From NCBI GenBank assembly GCA_964016885.1, contig OZ024744.1:73723493-73787492 (forward strand): 64,000 nucleotides of DNA, given 5' to 3'. The stretch's first letter is position 1; each line of letters opens with the position of its first letter. The notes beneath the pieces were generated by a model. The model worked only from the letters and a program-made list of their open reading frames with translations. It had not been told where the DNA came from and searched no databases. This document shows, in pieces, positions 20,055 through 32,064 of the stretch. The translations under genes and the position numbers were made by a program. Origin of the DNA: Eledone cirrhosa (Eukaryota > Mollusca > Cephalopoda > Octopoda > Eledonidae).

Positions 20055-21446
20055 GTGGGGGGGGCTCTCAAAAGAGAGATTAGAGTAACTTCGATAGAGT
20101 TCAGCAAAGAACTGACGTTAAAGAAAATTAGAAAGGAGGGGGAGCTGGTAGATAAGTTAGACGAGGCTATTTGTAGTGGCATTGCAACTAACGTGCTAGC
20201 GGCGAGAATGGCATTGGACCATTTCTTCAATGCGAAACACGAATGTTGCATTGTTAGAGCTAAGGCGCGTGCGCTGAGAAACGAGGGAACCAAAGCTGTT
20301 CGATGGGCCCGCGTGGCGGAGGCGCAGCGTGGTAATAAAACCACAATTCGGTCTTTCGCGGACCGAGACGGACACGAGATAAGCGATTCCAAGCGGATGT
20401 GTGAGGCCTTTCGCCAGCACTTTGCTCTGTTGTTCGGGGAGACTGACGAGTCAGAGAGAATAGCGGATTTCAGTCCCTACGTTGACGGCTTGCCGCGCAT
20501 CTCGACGGTCGACGCTGAGCGCTGCGAAAGGCCGATTACTTCAGCCGAAATTCAGGACGCCCTTGTCGGCTGCATGAGGCGCAAGTCACCCGGTTTGTAT
20601 GGCCTGCCCTACGAGCTTTACTTAAATGTGTCAGACTTGTTCTCCGATCTCCTCGAAGCACTCTACACCAACTGGCAGCAGAATGGGAGTATTCCCAGTT
20701 CTGTGAGCAGGGGAGTGGTGACGCTGATAAGGAAAGACGAAAACAAGAGGGATACATTAGACAACTTCAGGCCCATAACTCTGTTCAACACAGAGTTTAA
20801 GATTTTGGCCAAGGTGTTAGCAAAGAGACTGGCGCTTGTCGTCGAGGATTTGGTTGGGGAGGCGCAAACTTGTGCAATCCCAGCCAAGTCCATACACGAC
20901 AATCTCCACCTCATGCGATACGGCATAGAGAGGGTATGGTGTAAACCTGGCTTCGGTGGGGCACTGATCAATTTAGATCAATCAAAAGCATTCGATAGGG
21001 TCGACCATCGGTATCTGGAGTTTGTCCTCAAAGCAGCTGGCTTCGGCTCTGTCTTCAGAAGCTGGATCGCTGCAATGAACAGCGGCACACGCTCGGTGGT
21101 CAAGTTTAATGGCCACCTCTCCCCATCGGTCCGTCAAGGGTGCCCTCTCTCTTTCCTTCTGTACGTATTGACTCTTGAGCCTTTACTGCGGAAGCTGGAG
21201 CTGTTGCAGGGTATCCGGCTCGAACCGGGACGTGGAAAGGCGGTGTCAGCTTATGCGGACGACATCACCGTGATGGTGTCGAACACCTCAGAAATCGAGG
21301 TGGTCGGCACCTTATTGAAGGAATATGAAAGGTTGACAGGAGCCAGACTTAACCCTGAAAAGTCGGTGGGCTTGCAGCTCGGAACCTGGAGAGGCAAGCC
21401 CATGCCGTCCAACATGTCGTGGGGAGCTGGACGGACGGACCGGTAA
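20055..21446 (+). pseudogene. Tx1-like ORF2 reverse transcriptase
   Basis: 463 open codons. FRPITLFNTEFKILAKVLAKR is near 238-258, QTCAIPAKSIHDNLHLMR near 271-288, motif A INLDQSKAFD 305-314 with D308, motif B RQGCPLSFLLYVL 360-372, motif C SAYADD 398-403, and LNPEKS before the thumb. A conserved position reads SPGLYGLPYE where the relative at 28120 has SPGLDGLPYE-type Asp, so one substitution. It would reverse transcribe element RNA primed at the nick. The frame ends in a shift near 21420 where the thumb continues in another frame. Confidence 0.9.
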
Positions 21447-22608
21447 AGTTGCTCGGGGTTTGGTTCGGACCAGACATCCAGATGGAAAAGAATTGGGACG
21501 AGGTAACGAGCAGAGTAGCCAGTCTCATCCAGAAATGGGCTGGGAGGAAGCTATCACTGAAAGATCGCGCGGAGGTGGCGAATGCGTACATCGCGTCTGT
21601 CATCTACTACCGCCTGCCCGTCGTGCCTCGCCCCCGTTTGCGCCTCGTCACGTTGGAACGGCGCCTCTTCAAATTCTTGTGGTGGGGACAAGTTCCGTTG
21701 GTGAGGCGGTCCATCTGCTTTCAGCACCCTCTACGCGGAGGGCTGGGCATGCCGTAGCTAAAGATGCGCAGACATGCGTTGAGGCTGCGACATCTCCAGA
21801 TATTCTGCCTAAACGGTGAACAGGTGTGGTCGCCGTTTATCAGACGCGCCTTTCCGCAACTCCTTTCTTTGACTGAACTGCAGTCCTGGGTCAAGAAGAG
21901 ACTGGCACCTGGAATGTTACCAGGCACTCACTGCCCTCTACCAAGCGGGCAATGATATCAGTGGAACTTCCACTCTCAAGTTCTATAGAGGAATGGTGCT
22001 GAGCAAGTGCGATGACGCACTCGGAGAAACTTTGGGCCTCGACGAAGTCGAACTGACCAGTCTGTACCGGAGGACTTTCGAGCCGGAGACGATGTACAAT
22101 TTCCAGAAATCCCTCGCTTGGCAGTGCTACCGGGGGGCACTGCCGGTTCGGGATACACTCTACAGTCACGGAAGTGCTGTCAGACGGACCTTCCCAAGAT
22201 GCGCACAGAACGACGAAACCGTTCTGCACGCACTTGTCCAATGTCTGTGCATTACTGACTTGTGGAGTTATGTCGAACAGCTACTGTCGCGTGTGGAACG
22301 AATCCGGCTATCAGCCGAGTCCACAGTGAAGATCGACCCGCCGCTTTCCTTAGGTTAGGAAGAGCAGGCAATTTTCCTCTGTCTGGTGGCAGTTGTGAAA
22401 GAGGTTATATGGTGGACCAGATTAAAAGGACTGAAGACAGACACTTTTCTCTTCAGCCAATCCCTCATCAACTTCTTCAAGTTTCACCTGGAAAGGAAGG
22501 TGAGGGTGGAGAGAGAAGTGCTGCCCCCCAGTACATTTGCTAAAATGTGGATGATTGTGGCGAGAATGGCTCGTGTGAATGGGCCTACTCTGACCATGCG
22601 CCTATAGG
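21419..22608 (+). pseudogene. Tx1-like ORF2 C-terminal region, broken
   Basis: Pieces 21419-21757, 21764-21955, 21993-22358 and 22386-22607 together cover the thumb/connection, the knuckle and the last 70 residues, separated by stops (TAG at 21756) and shifts. The knuckle reads FPRCAQNDETVLHALVQC: the first cysteine is replaced by Phe, so the CX2CX8HX4C ligand set is incomplete. The end FKFHLERKVRVEREVL matches the relatives. Confidence 0.85.
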
Positions 22609-22886
22609 CTAGCTAACTTGAGGAGAGGGGTGCTCTCCCTGGGTGCCCTAGAAGCGCAGGGTGGTTCAGGATTGGTGGGATACCCGAGTCACCACAGGGT
22701 CGTCCACCCCCTATTGGTGAATTTATTTTGTTATATTTATGCATAGTTTATTTTATATTTTTATATCTTCTATGTTAAATTAGTCTTGCCATTGTGCACT
22801 TTTACTCGACCTTATTGTAAACCCCCACTCTCCCTGTCTTTGTATTGTCCTCTACATGTCGGCCCTTGTGGCTAATAAATGAAATC

Positions 22887-22906
22887 ATTATTATTATTAT
22901 TATTAT

Positions 22907-22964
<58 letters not shown>

Positions 22965-22982
22965 TGTAGTATTAGTAGTATT
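22887..22982. repeat. (ATT)n-(AGT)n tail
   Basis: About 21 bases of ATT then ~70 of AGT, directly after the AATAAATGAAATC end of the LINE. Confidence 0.95.
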
Positions 22983-23920
22983 TCTGGCACATCTCTGAAA
23001 AACTAGGTCTTTGGATTCACATATTACAGCGTTCTTGGAAACTATTTGATATTTCCAGTAGATTTGGAATTGGAATTCAAAATATTCAATAATTTTCCAA
23101 CAGTAAAAAGAAACGTTGTTAATCTAAAATCAATAAAGCATGAGGTATCATTGAAAAATAAGGAAATAAATGCTAGTGTTAGAATCAATTTCCTTTTTTT
23201 TTTGTTATTTTTTTGTTATGGCGTAATCAAGAAGCTGAAATGTGTTTGTGACCTTCACTTGACCTCCATGACTGGTCAGATCGATATGGGTGATGTTTCG
23301 ATTTAAAATCTGTAAGTCGACGTCTGCCTGTATGTAATAAATTCGCAAGGAGAAATATTCCAATGGATTGATTGAAGCTTTATCGAAGAGATATCGGGCG
23401 GTGGATCGCGCGGGGGTGGCGTGGGGGTGATTAATGGAGACTCTGGAAGGAGGTGAGACACATTATGGTTGATGTGAAGAGGAATGACACATGTATCGAT
23501 GAATAAGGAACAGGTAATGCTATAGTAGCAATACAATAAGCATAGTGAGCGATTCAGCACATCTCTGAACCAGACGTTGGAGTGTATTGGCGAGAAAGGA
23601 GTGTTCGTCGCTAATCACCCGTCTAGCTTTATTTAACCACTCAAATGTTGATACATCATTTCTCCTTTATAGAATTTGTTGATCAGAGCTGAAATATTTT
23701 CTGGCCCTGAAATGGGAGCAGCCTCCTCTTTGTGGTTAATGTTTTGTTTTACTTTGTTATTTATCCAGGATCACAAAGAAAGTCTATCAGAAATTAAGAG
23801 GTTTGGAAATTTTATAGACTTTGAGATTTTTAGATACTTTTTTGCTGAATATTAGAAAATGGGGTGAAGGCACAGAACTGTTCGCCTTTTATGGGCATAC
23901 ATTGCTAAAATAGTGAATAT
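22983..23920. other. AT-rich spacer without recognised gene
   Basis: Short open frames on both strands have no domain; no repeat partner seen in the window. Confidence 0.45.
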
Positions 23921-23936
23921 TATTGTAATTGCTAGA

Positions 23937-24130
23937 TTAAAGGGCGATGGATTGGCAGTATCGATAGAGGGTCGGACGCCATGCTTTGACGCATAGAGTT
24001 ACGGCCCTTGCCATTCTGAGTTCAAATCCCGCCGAGGTTAACTTTGCCTTTCATCCTTACGGGGTCGATAAAATAAAGTACCAGTAATACACTGGGTAAT
24101 TGCTGGCCTTGTGCCAAAAGTAGAAACAAT
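23937..24130 (+). mobile_element. SINE with 16 bp target duplication
   Basis: Full short-tail SINE flanked by TATTGTAATTGCTAGA (23921-23936) and TATTATAATTGCTAGA (24131-24146), one mismatch. Confidence 0.95.
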
Positions 24131-24146
24131 TATTATAATTGCTAGA

Positions 24147-24340
24147 GTAGTGGATTGGCAGTATCAGTAGAGCGTCAGACACCATGCTTTGCAGCATAGA
24201 GAGTTATGGCCTTTTATGGTCTGAGTTCAAATCCCACCGAGGTTAACTTTGCCTCTCATCCTTACGGGGTCAATAAAATAAAGCACTAGTAATGAACTGT
24301 GCCCTTGTGCCAAAGGAAAGAAACAATTATTTTAATTCCA
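24147..24340 (+). mobile_element. Second SINE, directly abutting the first
   Basis: Starts right after the target duplication of the previous SINE. Somewhat diverged (an extra GA in the body, a shortened linker before CCTTGTGCC), ending GAAACAATTATT. Confidence 0.9.
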
Positions 24341-25600
24341 AGGAGGAGGTCATTAGGTATTCAATCTAGACTGTGCAAATTTAGTGAGGAGTGCCTAGTT
24401 ATTATATAGATCAATCATGCGCAAACTGTGGCCCGCGAGACGCATGCAGCCCGTTTGTCTTTCTGAATGGCACGCCTAATTTCAAAATTACCTTGAATTT
24501 TTTAGTAGTGCAGCCCGCCTTATGATGCACCACATTCTATGCGACCCATCGCTCGAAAACGGCCGCCCATTCATGAGATACATGATGCGAGTGTGCAGAA
24601 GTTTAAGGGTGAATGAAGAGGAATAGGTATTCTGTGCGTAGATGTGAGTGTTGTTATAGGTGACTCAGGCGTGTGATTAATGTACAGGAGGAAATGTGTT
24701 AAATACACTACTAAACATTCATTCATACCACTATAAGTTTGAGAAAAGACAGTCAGCATATGCTGCGATAGTTTAAAATAAAATAAAAATACATGCTAAT
24801 CCATAAGTTGAGAGAGAGGGCGGAAATTCATGGGCTGGTTATTATGCTAGAAGACACTATTTGAAAGGTGCTGTTAATGTCGAGTGCAATGACATTTCTT
24901 GACTGGCCATCCCCAGAGAAAGGGACCACCGTTACCTTCTAAAAGATAAAAAATCTTGGCAAACATTGCACCGTAAAAGATGTAAAAATGGTCGTTGATG
25001 AAGGGGCGAGAAAATTACGATGTTGGAAAAGGTGATTGTTAACAGCTGTTAGCACTATTTCTAAGATTCTTGAAGTGGGCCCGATAGATTAATGGAATAA
25101 GAGAGGCTGTTTCTCTTTTAGACGGGACACAGGGTTGCATATTTTCCTAAGATCAGCACAAATTCCTTACTAGAAAATTTTGAAAAAAAAAAGACTAGAA
25201 TATGGTTAGCTCTGGAGTGGACCATTTCAAAGTAATATAAAAAAAATTATCAGAGCCCCTGGGGTAATGGATTTGAAGCGACTGGGGATATTTATGCTCA
25301 AAGTAAATATGTATGCGTGTTATTCATGTTGTTTAGCACCAAGTGTGTCCTGAAATGCATTCCAGCAATAACTTTCTCTTTTTTTTTCAGACACCGTGTA
25401 TCTAAGTCTAGTATCATTGTCTAGTGCACCCATCCTTTATAAAAGTGATTTGAAAAAGATTTAGCTGGTATTTCTTGAATTGAGTAGATACATTATGTAA
25501 TATTCATTCACTATTTATTCAAAGTAATCCAACTTATTTTACAAACGGGATAAAAATAAATCAACCGTACGAAATCCCGCAGACCCTCCTTTATTATAGT
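24341..25600. other. Spacer without recognised gene
   Basis: 24415-24560 holds GTGGCCCGCGAG and CAGCCCG motifs that look like an old dispersed repeat, but I could not place it. No ORF with a domain. The 62-codon minus frame at 24571-24759 is not convincing. Confidence 0.4.
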
Positions 25601-25601
25601 T

Positions 25602-25654
25602 TAGATGTGGAGGCACGTGTTCTAGTGGTACGTGTGTTGGACTTCACACTCGTC
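25602..25654 (+). mobile_element. tRNA-like 5' SINE fragment fused to LINE gag
   Basis: GTGGAGGCACGTGTTCTAG followed by TGGTACGTGTGTTGGAC has an A-box-like layout unlike the main SINE family. It runs straight into gag codons, giving an apparent ATG at 25607. Only ~50 bases, so tentative. Confidence 0.4.
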
Positions 25655-26360
25655 CCAAGCTATTGTGGCCAGAGACTCCTAAAGATCAGGGTGACCCACG
25701 TTCCACCGGCCATCGAAATTCCCTGGCTAATGGCTGCCGTCCTCGCCGGCATCGAGGCCAATATCAAAATAATGGAAATAGCAAAAGAAAAGCAGAACTG
25801 GTCCGGATCTGGGATGGAGCTCCTGATCCAAGCGGAGCAAAAAAGCAATGAGGAGATTCCAGAGGTAATAGACCTCACTGACGGCAGCCACCTCACCGTA
25901 ATCGTCGAGGGAAGAAGGCCTATGTGTGTCGTTTGTGGTGAAGGAACCCACCTAAGGGCTTTCTGCCCTCGGGCTAAAAGGTTGAGGCCACCTCTCTTAC
26001 CCACCACAGTAACTCAAACCATCATCACCAACAGCAGCAGAAATGACAGCAACAACTGTAGCAGCAGCAACAGAAGCAACTGTAACAGACAAAACCTCAG
26101 CAACAGTAGCAAAACCACCATCACCACCACCCAACGCGCCAGAACTAGCATCAGCGCCTACACCATCCACCACGCCACAACCAAAACCAACGCCTGTGGA
26201 GGATTATCCACTCCCCGACCTATCGCAACTGGAGACAGATTGTGACGACGAGGAGTGGCAAACGGCATCAGGAAAAAAGAAAAAAAGAAAAAGAAGCCAA
26301 AAAAGAAAAAAATCCACATCCTTCTCCCTCCAAAAACAAAATACAGAGGGATACAAATAA
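25607..26360 (+). pseudogene. Tx1-like gag (ORF1), 5'-truncated
   Basis: In the 212-codon frame 25607-26245, homology to the other gag starts near residue 21 (GQRLLKIRVTHVPP); the first ~17 residues come from the fused upstream piece. The knuckle C107, C110, H115, C120 (CVVCGEGTHLRAFC) after EGRRPM is intact. The Ser/Asn/Thr-rich linker then decays through frame changes (26043-26360 in another frame: Pro/Thr-rich, then a Lys-rich block). A later piece near 26700-26850 may be the gag C-terminus. Confidence 0.82.
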
Positions 26361-26900
26361 ACTATCAAACAAAAAAGTTAGGACAGATATGCCACCATCC
26401 ACACCAGCATCACCAACCCCATCACCACACACATCAACACCATCAGTATCATTAACTCCAACACCACCATCACAAACATCACAAAAGTCACCAAAATGCG
26501 AAACAGAAACAAACCCACAACAAACGCAAACAAAACAAAACAACCAAAACGATACACACTACACAACATTAAATTTGAACAACAACCAATTATTACACTA
26601 CATCTAACACAATACCAGCATCAGAGAAAAACAGTACACAACACCCCAAAAGTTCACACCACCTCCACACAAACAAATCACTCGCATCACACAGAATACG
26701 TACATGACACTAAAAAAAAAAATCCCCAAAGACATCGGAGACTTCCGACAAGCACTCTCCAGGAGGATTTATAAGGGCATCTTTCAGGAGGAGGCCAGAA
26801 GCAGTGAAAAGGATGGAGAAACCATCCTTCTTCTACGAGAAGTAAGGTAAGTGGTCTTTCCTATCTTTTCCACTCCATTTCAACATTACCTCACTCAGCA
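26361..26900 (+). other. Low-complexity ACC/AAC-rich gag linker and ORF1-ORF2 spacer
   Basis: A- and C-rich DNA, open in several frames as Thr/Pro/Gln/Asn-rich peptides. Corresponds to 18464-19200 of the other long copy. Confidence 0.6.
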
Positions 26901-26904
26901 TAGG

Positions 26905-27592
26905 CAGCATAAATGCGCGTGGATTGGGGTCGTCATGGAAGCAGGACCACTTGCTTAATGAGCTCTGGTCACTAAACATAGATGTAGTGGCCATCAGCGA
27001 GACCAGAATCTCCGAAGCACGGGTCTTCGCACCGATCTTCGGCGGCTACGATGTGTACGTATCTCCCAGCCGTCCAGGATATGGGAGAGGAGTTGCTGTG
27101 CTTTTTCGGAGAGGTTTGTATCTCGCAATACGGACCACAGGAGCAGGGCGGCCTGATTTATTCCGGCGTCTGGAGACCTTTCTTGGAACGTCCCGCTTTT
27201 TAGTGTTAGTGGGCGACTGGAACGGGATCTTAGATGCAGGCTGGGACTGTGTGGAATTAGCGGATAGGGGAGGAGAGTGCAAGAGCCACACCAACCTTCT
27301 CAGGATTTTTGAACAGTCTGAGAGGTACCAATTGGATTTCCCGAATATGCCATATCTAGATAGAGTATTTTGTAGGGAAATAGATAGGTCTAGCCTAGGC
27401 TGTCCGCAATTCAAGATAGTCAGCTACACGGACCACAAATTCGTGATCTGTGTGCTTGACTTAGATAGGCTTCATAGACGAGGACCCGGCTACTGGAAGC
27501 TAAACGCGTCCTTACCAGCGCGCAAGGCCTACAGAGACCGGATTAGCGAACTAGTTAAGCGGGCGTTGACGCGGGCCATCGTCAACAACTAG
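26905..27592 (+). pseudogene. Tx1-like ORF2 endonuclease with internal deletion
   Basis: The frame 26924-27592 (222 codons) keeps DVVAISETRI (catalytic Glu), VGDWNGILD, DRVFCREIDR and a DHKFVICVLDLDR end. About 30 residues are missing between GLYLAIR and TGAGRPDLFRR, including the LYAPT strand, so the fold should fail. The frame ends at a TAG where relatives continue to RT. Confidence 0.82.
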
Positions 27593-28500
27593 TGGTGGTT
27601 TGCTCTGAAAAGAGCAATTAGAATAGAGTCCGTTAGGTTTAGTAAGGCTTTAGCAATAGAGAAAAATAGAGCAGAGGGAGAACTAGTTAGAAAATTAGAC
27701 GAGGCGCTTAGCAAAGGCATTGCGACCGATGTGCTTGCGGCGAAATTGGCCCTTGACCAATTCTTCAATGCAAAGCACGAAGGCTGCGTTGTCAGAGCTA
27801 GGGTGCGTACTCTCAGTCACGAGGGGACGAAAGCCGTTCAATGGGCCCGAGTAGCGGAGGCGCGTGGTGGCAACAAAGCCACGATCCGGTCTTTGGTGGA
27901 CCACGACGGGCGCATGCTACTCGATCCCGTGCAAATGTGTGAAGCTTTTCAGCGACACTTCGCTCAACTGTTCCGGGGCAGTGGCGGACCGGATCGAGGG
28001 ATGGAATTTAGTGTCTACCTCGACGGACTGCCGCGGCTCTCGGCTACTGAGGCGGAGTGTTGCGAAAAGCCAATAACAGCCGCTGAAGTACGGGAGGCAA
28101 TGACTGGCTGCACAAGGGGTAAATTGCCTGGTTTGGATGGTCTGCCCTATGAACTTTACGTACAAATGCCAGACTTGTTCGGAGGCCTCTTGGCGGACGT
28201 CTACTGCAACTAGCAACAGAACGGGAGAATTCCCAGCTCTGTGAGCCGAGGAACGGTGGAGCTGCTGAGAAAGGATCCGAACAAGGGGGATAACAGATAA
28301 TTTCCGGCCCATAACTCTGCTAAACACAGAGTTCAATATTTTGGCCAAGGTGCTAGCAAAGAGGTTGGCGCTTGTCGTTGGTGGTCTGGTGGGAGAGGCG
28401 CAGACATGCGCCATTCCCGACAGATCCATCCACGACAGCCTGCACCTCATGCAATACATCGTAGAGAGGGTAGCTAGGGAATTGGCACGCGTGGGTCTTT
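27593..28500 (+). pseudogene. Tx1-like RT, N-terminal part
   Basis: 27731-28213 encodes the region before and into the RT fingers (AVQWARVAEARGGNK to LPGLDGLPYELY) and stops at a TAG for Trp in the NWQQNG equivalent. After that the NFRPITL-type region is shifted by an indel near 28295, and IHDSLHLMQYIVERV is followed by a damaged motif A. Confidence 0.82.
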
Positions 28501-29473
28501 GATCAATTTAGATCAGTCGAAAGCCTTCGACCATCGTTACCTAGCATCGACCATCGTTACTTAGCAGCAGTCCTGAGGGCGGCTGGCTTTGGGCCCATCT
28601 TCAGAGGCTGGATCGCTGCCATGCACAGCGACATCTGCTCTGTAGTGAACAGTCACCTTTCGGAACCGTTCAACATCATGCGCTCGGTCCGCCAAGGATG
28701 TCCCCTCTCGTCCCTATTGTACGTATTGACTCTCGAGCCATTACTGCACAAACTGGAGACGTTGAGGGGGGTCCCGCGCGAACTAGGATGCGGAAGATCC
28801 GTGTCAGCATATGCGGAAGATCCGTGTTAGCATATGCGGACGATGTCACCGTAGTGGTGTCAAACGACAAACACATCGAGGCGATCGGCACTACACTAAG
28901 AGAATACGAAGCGGTGACAGGAGCAATGATCTAGATCAGTCGAAAGCTTTCGATAGGGTCGACCATCGTTACCTAGCGGCAGTCCTGAAGGCGGCTGGCT
29001 TTGGGCCCGTCTTCAGAGGCTGGATCGCTGCCATGCACAGCGACATCTGCTCTGTGGTGAGAGTGAACGGTCACCTGTCGGAACCGTTCAACATCATGCG
29101 CTCGGTCCGCCAAGGATGTCGCCTCTCGTACCTCTTGTACGTATTGACTCTCGAGCCATTACTGCACAAACTGGAGACGTTGAGGGGCGTCCCGCGCGAA
29201 CTAGGATGCGGAAGATCCGTGTCAGCATATGCGGACGATGTCACCGTAGTGGTGTCGAACGCCAAACACATCGAGGCGATCGGCACTACACTAAGAGAAT
29301 ACGAAGCGGTGACAGGAGCAATGATCAACCAGGAAAAGTCAGTGGACCTGCAGCTCGGCACCTGGAGAGGCAGGTCCATGCCGTCCAACAGCGTCGTCGG
29401 ACGCTGGACGGACGGACCGGTTAAATTGCTAGGGGTTTGGTTCGGTCCGGACCTCCAGACGGACAAAAACTGA
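28501..29473 (+). pseudogene. Duplicated RT palm segment
   Basis: The segment from LDQSKAFD (motif A) to the codons after YADD occurs twice, at about 28501-28924 and 28925-29330, and reads on through 28811-29473 in the second copy. The first copy has small local duplications (ACCATCGTTACCTAGCATCG and GCGGAAGATCCGTGT) and an RVNG deletion. The second keeps SAYADDVTVVVSN and NQEKSVDLQLG. Two palms in one ORF cannot make a normal RT. Confidence 0.85.
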
Positions 29474-29479
29474 GACGAG

Positions 29480-30595
29480 GTGACGAGCAGGGTGGCTTCT
29501 CTCACCCAGAAATGGGCGGAGAGGAAGCTGTCCCTGAAATGTCGAGCGGAGGTGGCTAACGCGTACATCGCGTCTGTCATCTGCTACCGCCTGACCGTCG
29601 TACCTTGTCCTAAGCCTCACCTCACCGCGCTGGAGCGTTTGCTCTTTCGCTTTTTGTGGAAGGGTCGCGCTCCGATGGTTAGGCGGTCCATCTGTTGTCA
29701 ACACCCGCTACGTGGAGGGCTGGGCATGCCGTTGCTGATGATGCGCAGGCACGCTCTCAGGCTACGACATCTCCACCTCTTCCTCGACGGTGATCAGGTG
29801 TGGTCGCCGTTTGCTAGACACGTATTTCCCCAGCTCGTTTCCTTGACGGAGCTGCAGTCCTGGGTCAAGCGAAGACCGAGAGGGAGCGCCTGGAGACTGG
29901 AATGTCTTCAGGCGCTCACAGCCCTCGACCAATCGGGCAATGTGATCGGTGGAAGCTCCACCTCGGCGTTCTATAGAGGATTAGTGGAGGGGAAGAGCGA
30001 CGACGTACTTGGGGAAACTCTAGGCGTCGACGAAAATCAACTAGCCAATCTCTTCAGAAGAACTTTCGGGCCAGGGCCTATGGACAACTTCCAGAAATCT
30101 ATGGCCTGGCAGTGCTACCGAGGAGCCTTGCCAGTTGGGGATAAACTCTACAGGCATGGAGGTGCCTTGAGCCGGGCATGTCCGAGATGCGCGCAGGGCG
30201 ACGAAACCGTCCTGCACGCACTCGTCCAGTGTCCGAAAATTGCTGACTTGTGGGTTTATGTCGAACACCTGCTGTCGCGTTTAGGACGGATCCGGCTATC
30301 ATCTGAGTCCATCGTGAGGATTGCCCCGCCCTCCTCCTTTAGCCGGGAAGGGCAGGCAGTTTTTATCTGTCTGGTGGCCATGGCGAAAGAGATAGTATGG
30401 TGGACACGTTTGAAAGGGCTGAAGACGAGCACTTACCTCTTCGGTGATGCTCTGATTGACTTTTTCAAATTTCATTTGAAAAGGAAAATCAGAGTAGAGA
30501 GGGAAGTGCTCCATTCCCAGCATTTTGTTGAAAGATGGCTGAGAGAAGCAAGAATGGTCCGAGTGAATGGGCCTACTCTGAGTATATATCTGTAA
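29480..30595 (+). CDS. Tx1-like ORF2 C-terminal region, intact
   Basis: 371 open codons with no inner stop: thumb/connection (KCRAEVANAYIASVICYRL), WKGRAPMVRRSICCQHPLRG, then the knuckle CPRCAQGDETVLHALVQC with C234, C237, H246, C251, and the end FKFHLKRKIRVEREVLH. A TGA at 29471-29473 separates it from the RT frame. It is the best preserved C-terminus of this family here and a good reference for the truncated copies. It is part of a dead element. Confidence 0.88.
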   Translation: MTSRVASLTQKWAERKLSLKCRAEVANAYIASVICYRLTVVPCPKPHLTALERLLFRFLWKGRAPMVRRSICCQHPLRGGLGMPLLMMRRHALRLRHLHLFLDGDQVWSPFARHVFPQLVSLTELQSWVKRRPRGSAWRLECLQALTALDQSGNVIGGSSTSAFYRGLVEGKSDDVLGETLGVDENQLANLFRRTFGPGPMDNFQKSMAWQCYRGALPVGDKLYRHGGALSRACPRCAQGDETVLHALVQCPKIADLWVYVEHLLSRLGRIRLSSESIVRIAPPSSFSREGQAVFICLVAMAKEIVWWTRLKGLKTSTYLFGDALIDFFKFHLKRKIRVEREVLHSQHFVERWLREARMVRVNGPTLSIYL

Positions 30596-30848
30596 ATTAA
30601 AGGTGGAAAACTGGGAGAGGGCACTTGCCTTGGTGGTCAGGGTCATTGTGGCTTTTTACTGGGCTTTCTCCACAAATGTCCCTCCGAAGTCTCCCCCCTA
30701 TTGGGGAATTTTTCATTGTTATTTTTTGTTACACCCTCTGTTTTTTTGTTTTTTTACACGCAGAAATGCCCATTTGTACCGTCCTGTATTGTCCTGTACT
30801 GTCCTTAATGTCTACTTTATGTAAACCCTTGTGGTTAATAAAGAAATC

Positions 30849-30880
30849 ATTATTATCATCATCATCATTATTATTATTAT
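30849..30880. repeat. (ATT)n/(ATC)n LINE tail
   Basis: ATT units with ATC variants directly after AATAAAGAAATC. Confidence 0.95.
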
Positions 30881-31215
30881 CTAATTTTGATTCTACTTAT
30901 TTCATTCATCCGTCGCTAATTTTCCTTTCTCTTAAAATCAAATTACTTAGTTTTTTTTCCTTTCTTTTGTTCTTTTCATGTCTGTAAACATCTTTTAAGG
31001 TCTTTTCATATCATTGATATTAATTTTGACATTTCAGGTGCTTTCCAAAGCAGCTTTTCTATACAATAGGCGTGAAGCTATACGTTGCAAATATAACTTT
31101 GATATTTCTGTCATGCAATGACGAACCCATCGTTATTGTTGAACTTTATACATTATCTAGACTAGAGCAATAGGTGAAGAATACGTTGTCCATTTCAGCA
31201 GAGGAGGATGTGGAA
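30881..31215. other. AT-rich spacer
   Basis: No gene or repeat partner recognised. Confidence 0.4.
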
Positions 31216-31247
31216 GTGGAGAAGAAGAAGAAGAAGAATAAGAAGAA

Positions 31248-31278
<31 letters not shown>

Positions 31279-31380
31279 AAGAAGAAGAAGAAGAAGAAGA
31301 AGAAGAAGAAGATGAGGATGATGATGATGATGATGATGAAGTAGAAGAAGGTGAAGAAGATGATGATCTTGAAGAAGGCA
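31216..31380. repeat. (GAA)n and (GAT)n trinucleotide tract
   Basis: About 100 bases of AAG/GAA then GATGAT units; frames read as Ser or Leu repeats on minus. Confidence 0.95.
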
Positions 31381-31956
<576 letters not shown>

Positions 31957-32064
31957 GTATCAGTAACGGTCATTCCTCTGCCTGGCACTTGAACTAAAAC
32001 CTGTCGAGAAAGTGACTTCCTTGTTCAATCATCTTACCAGAAGCCTAACATTATTTGTCTAAGC

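Larger units (their letters stand above)
17065..22886 (+). mobile_element. Full-length but broken L1/Tx1-like LINE
   Basis: About 5.8 kb: 5' UTR, gag-like ORF1 with a CX2CX4HX4C knuckle, an ORF2 with APE-type endonuclease, RT and a C-terminal CX2CX8HX4C knuckle, and a 3' UTR ending CCCTTGTGGCTAATAAATG, AAATC and (ATT)n. ORF order and the RT signature (NFRPITLFNTEFKILAKVL) match Tx1-like L1 relatives as I know them. (ATT)n lies at both edges. Every ORF carries stops or shifts, so the copy is dead. Confidence 0.9.
25655..30848 (+). mobile_element. Long 5'-truncated Tx1-like LINE with internal RT duplication
   Basis: Same family as 17065-22886, lacking the 5' UTR and the N-terminal gag. It keeps the gag knuckle, a partly deleted endonuclease, RT, the C-terminal region and a 3' UTR ending CCCTTGTGGTTAATAAAG, AAATC, (ATT)n. 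Near-identity to the fragments at 9001 and 11597 over the last 1.2 kb suggests one recent subfamily. Confidence 0.9.
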
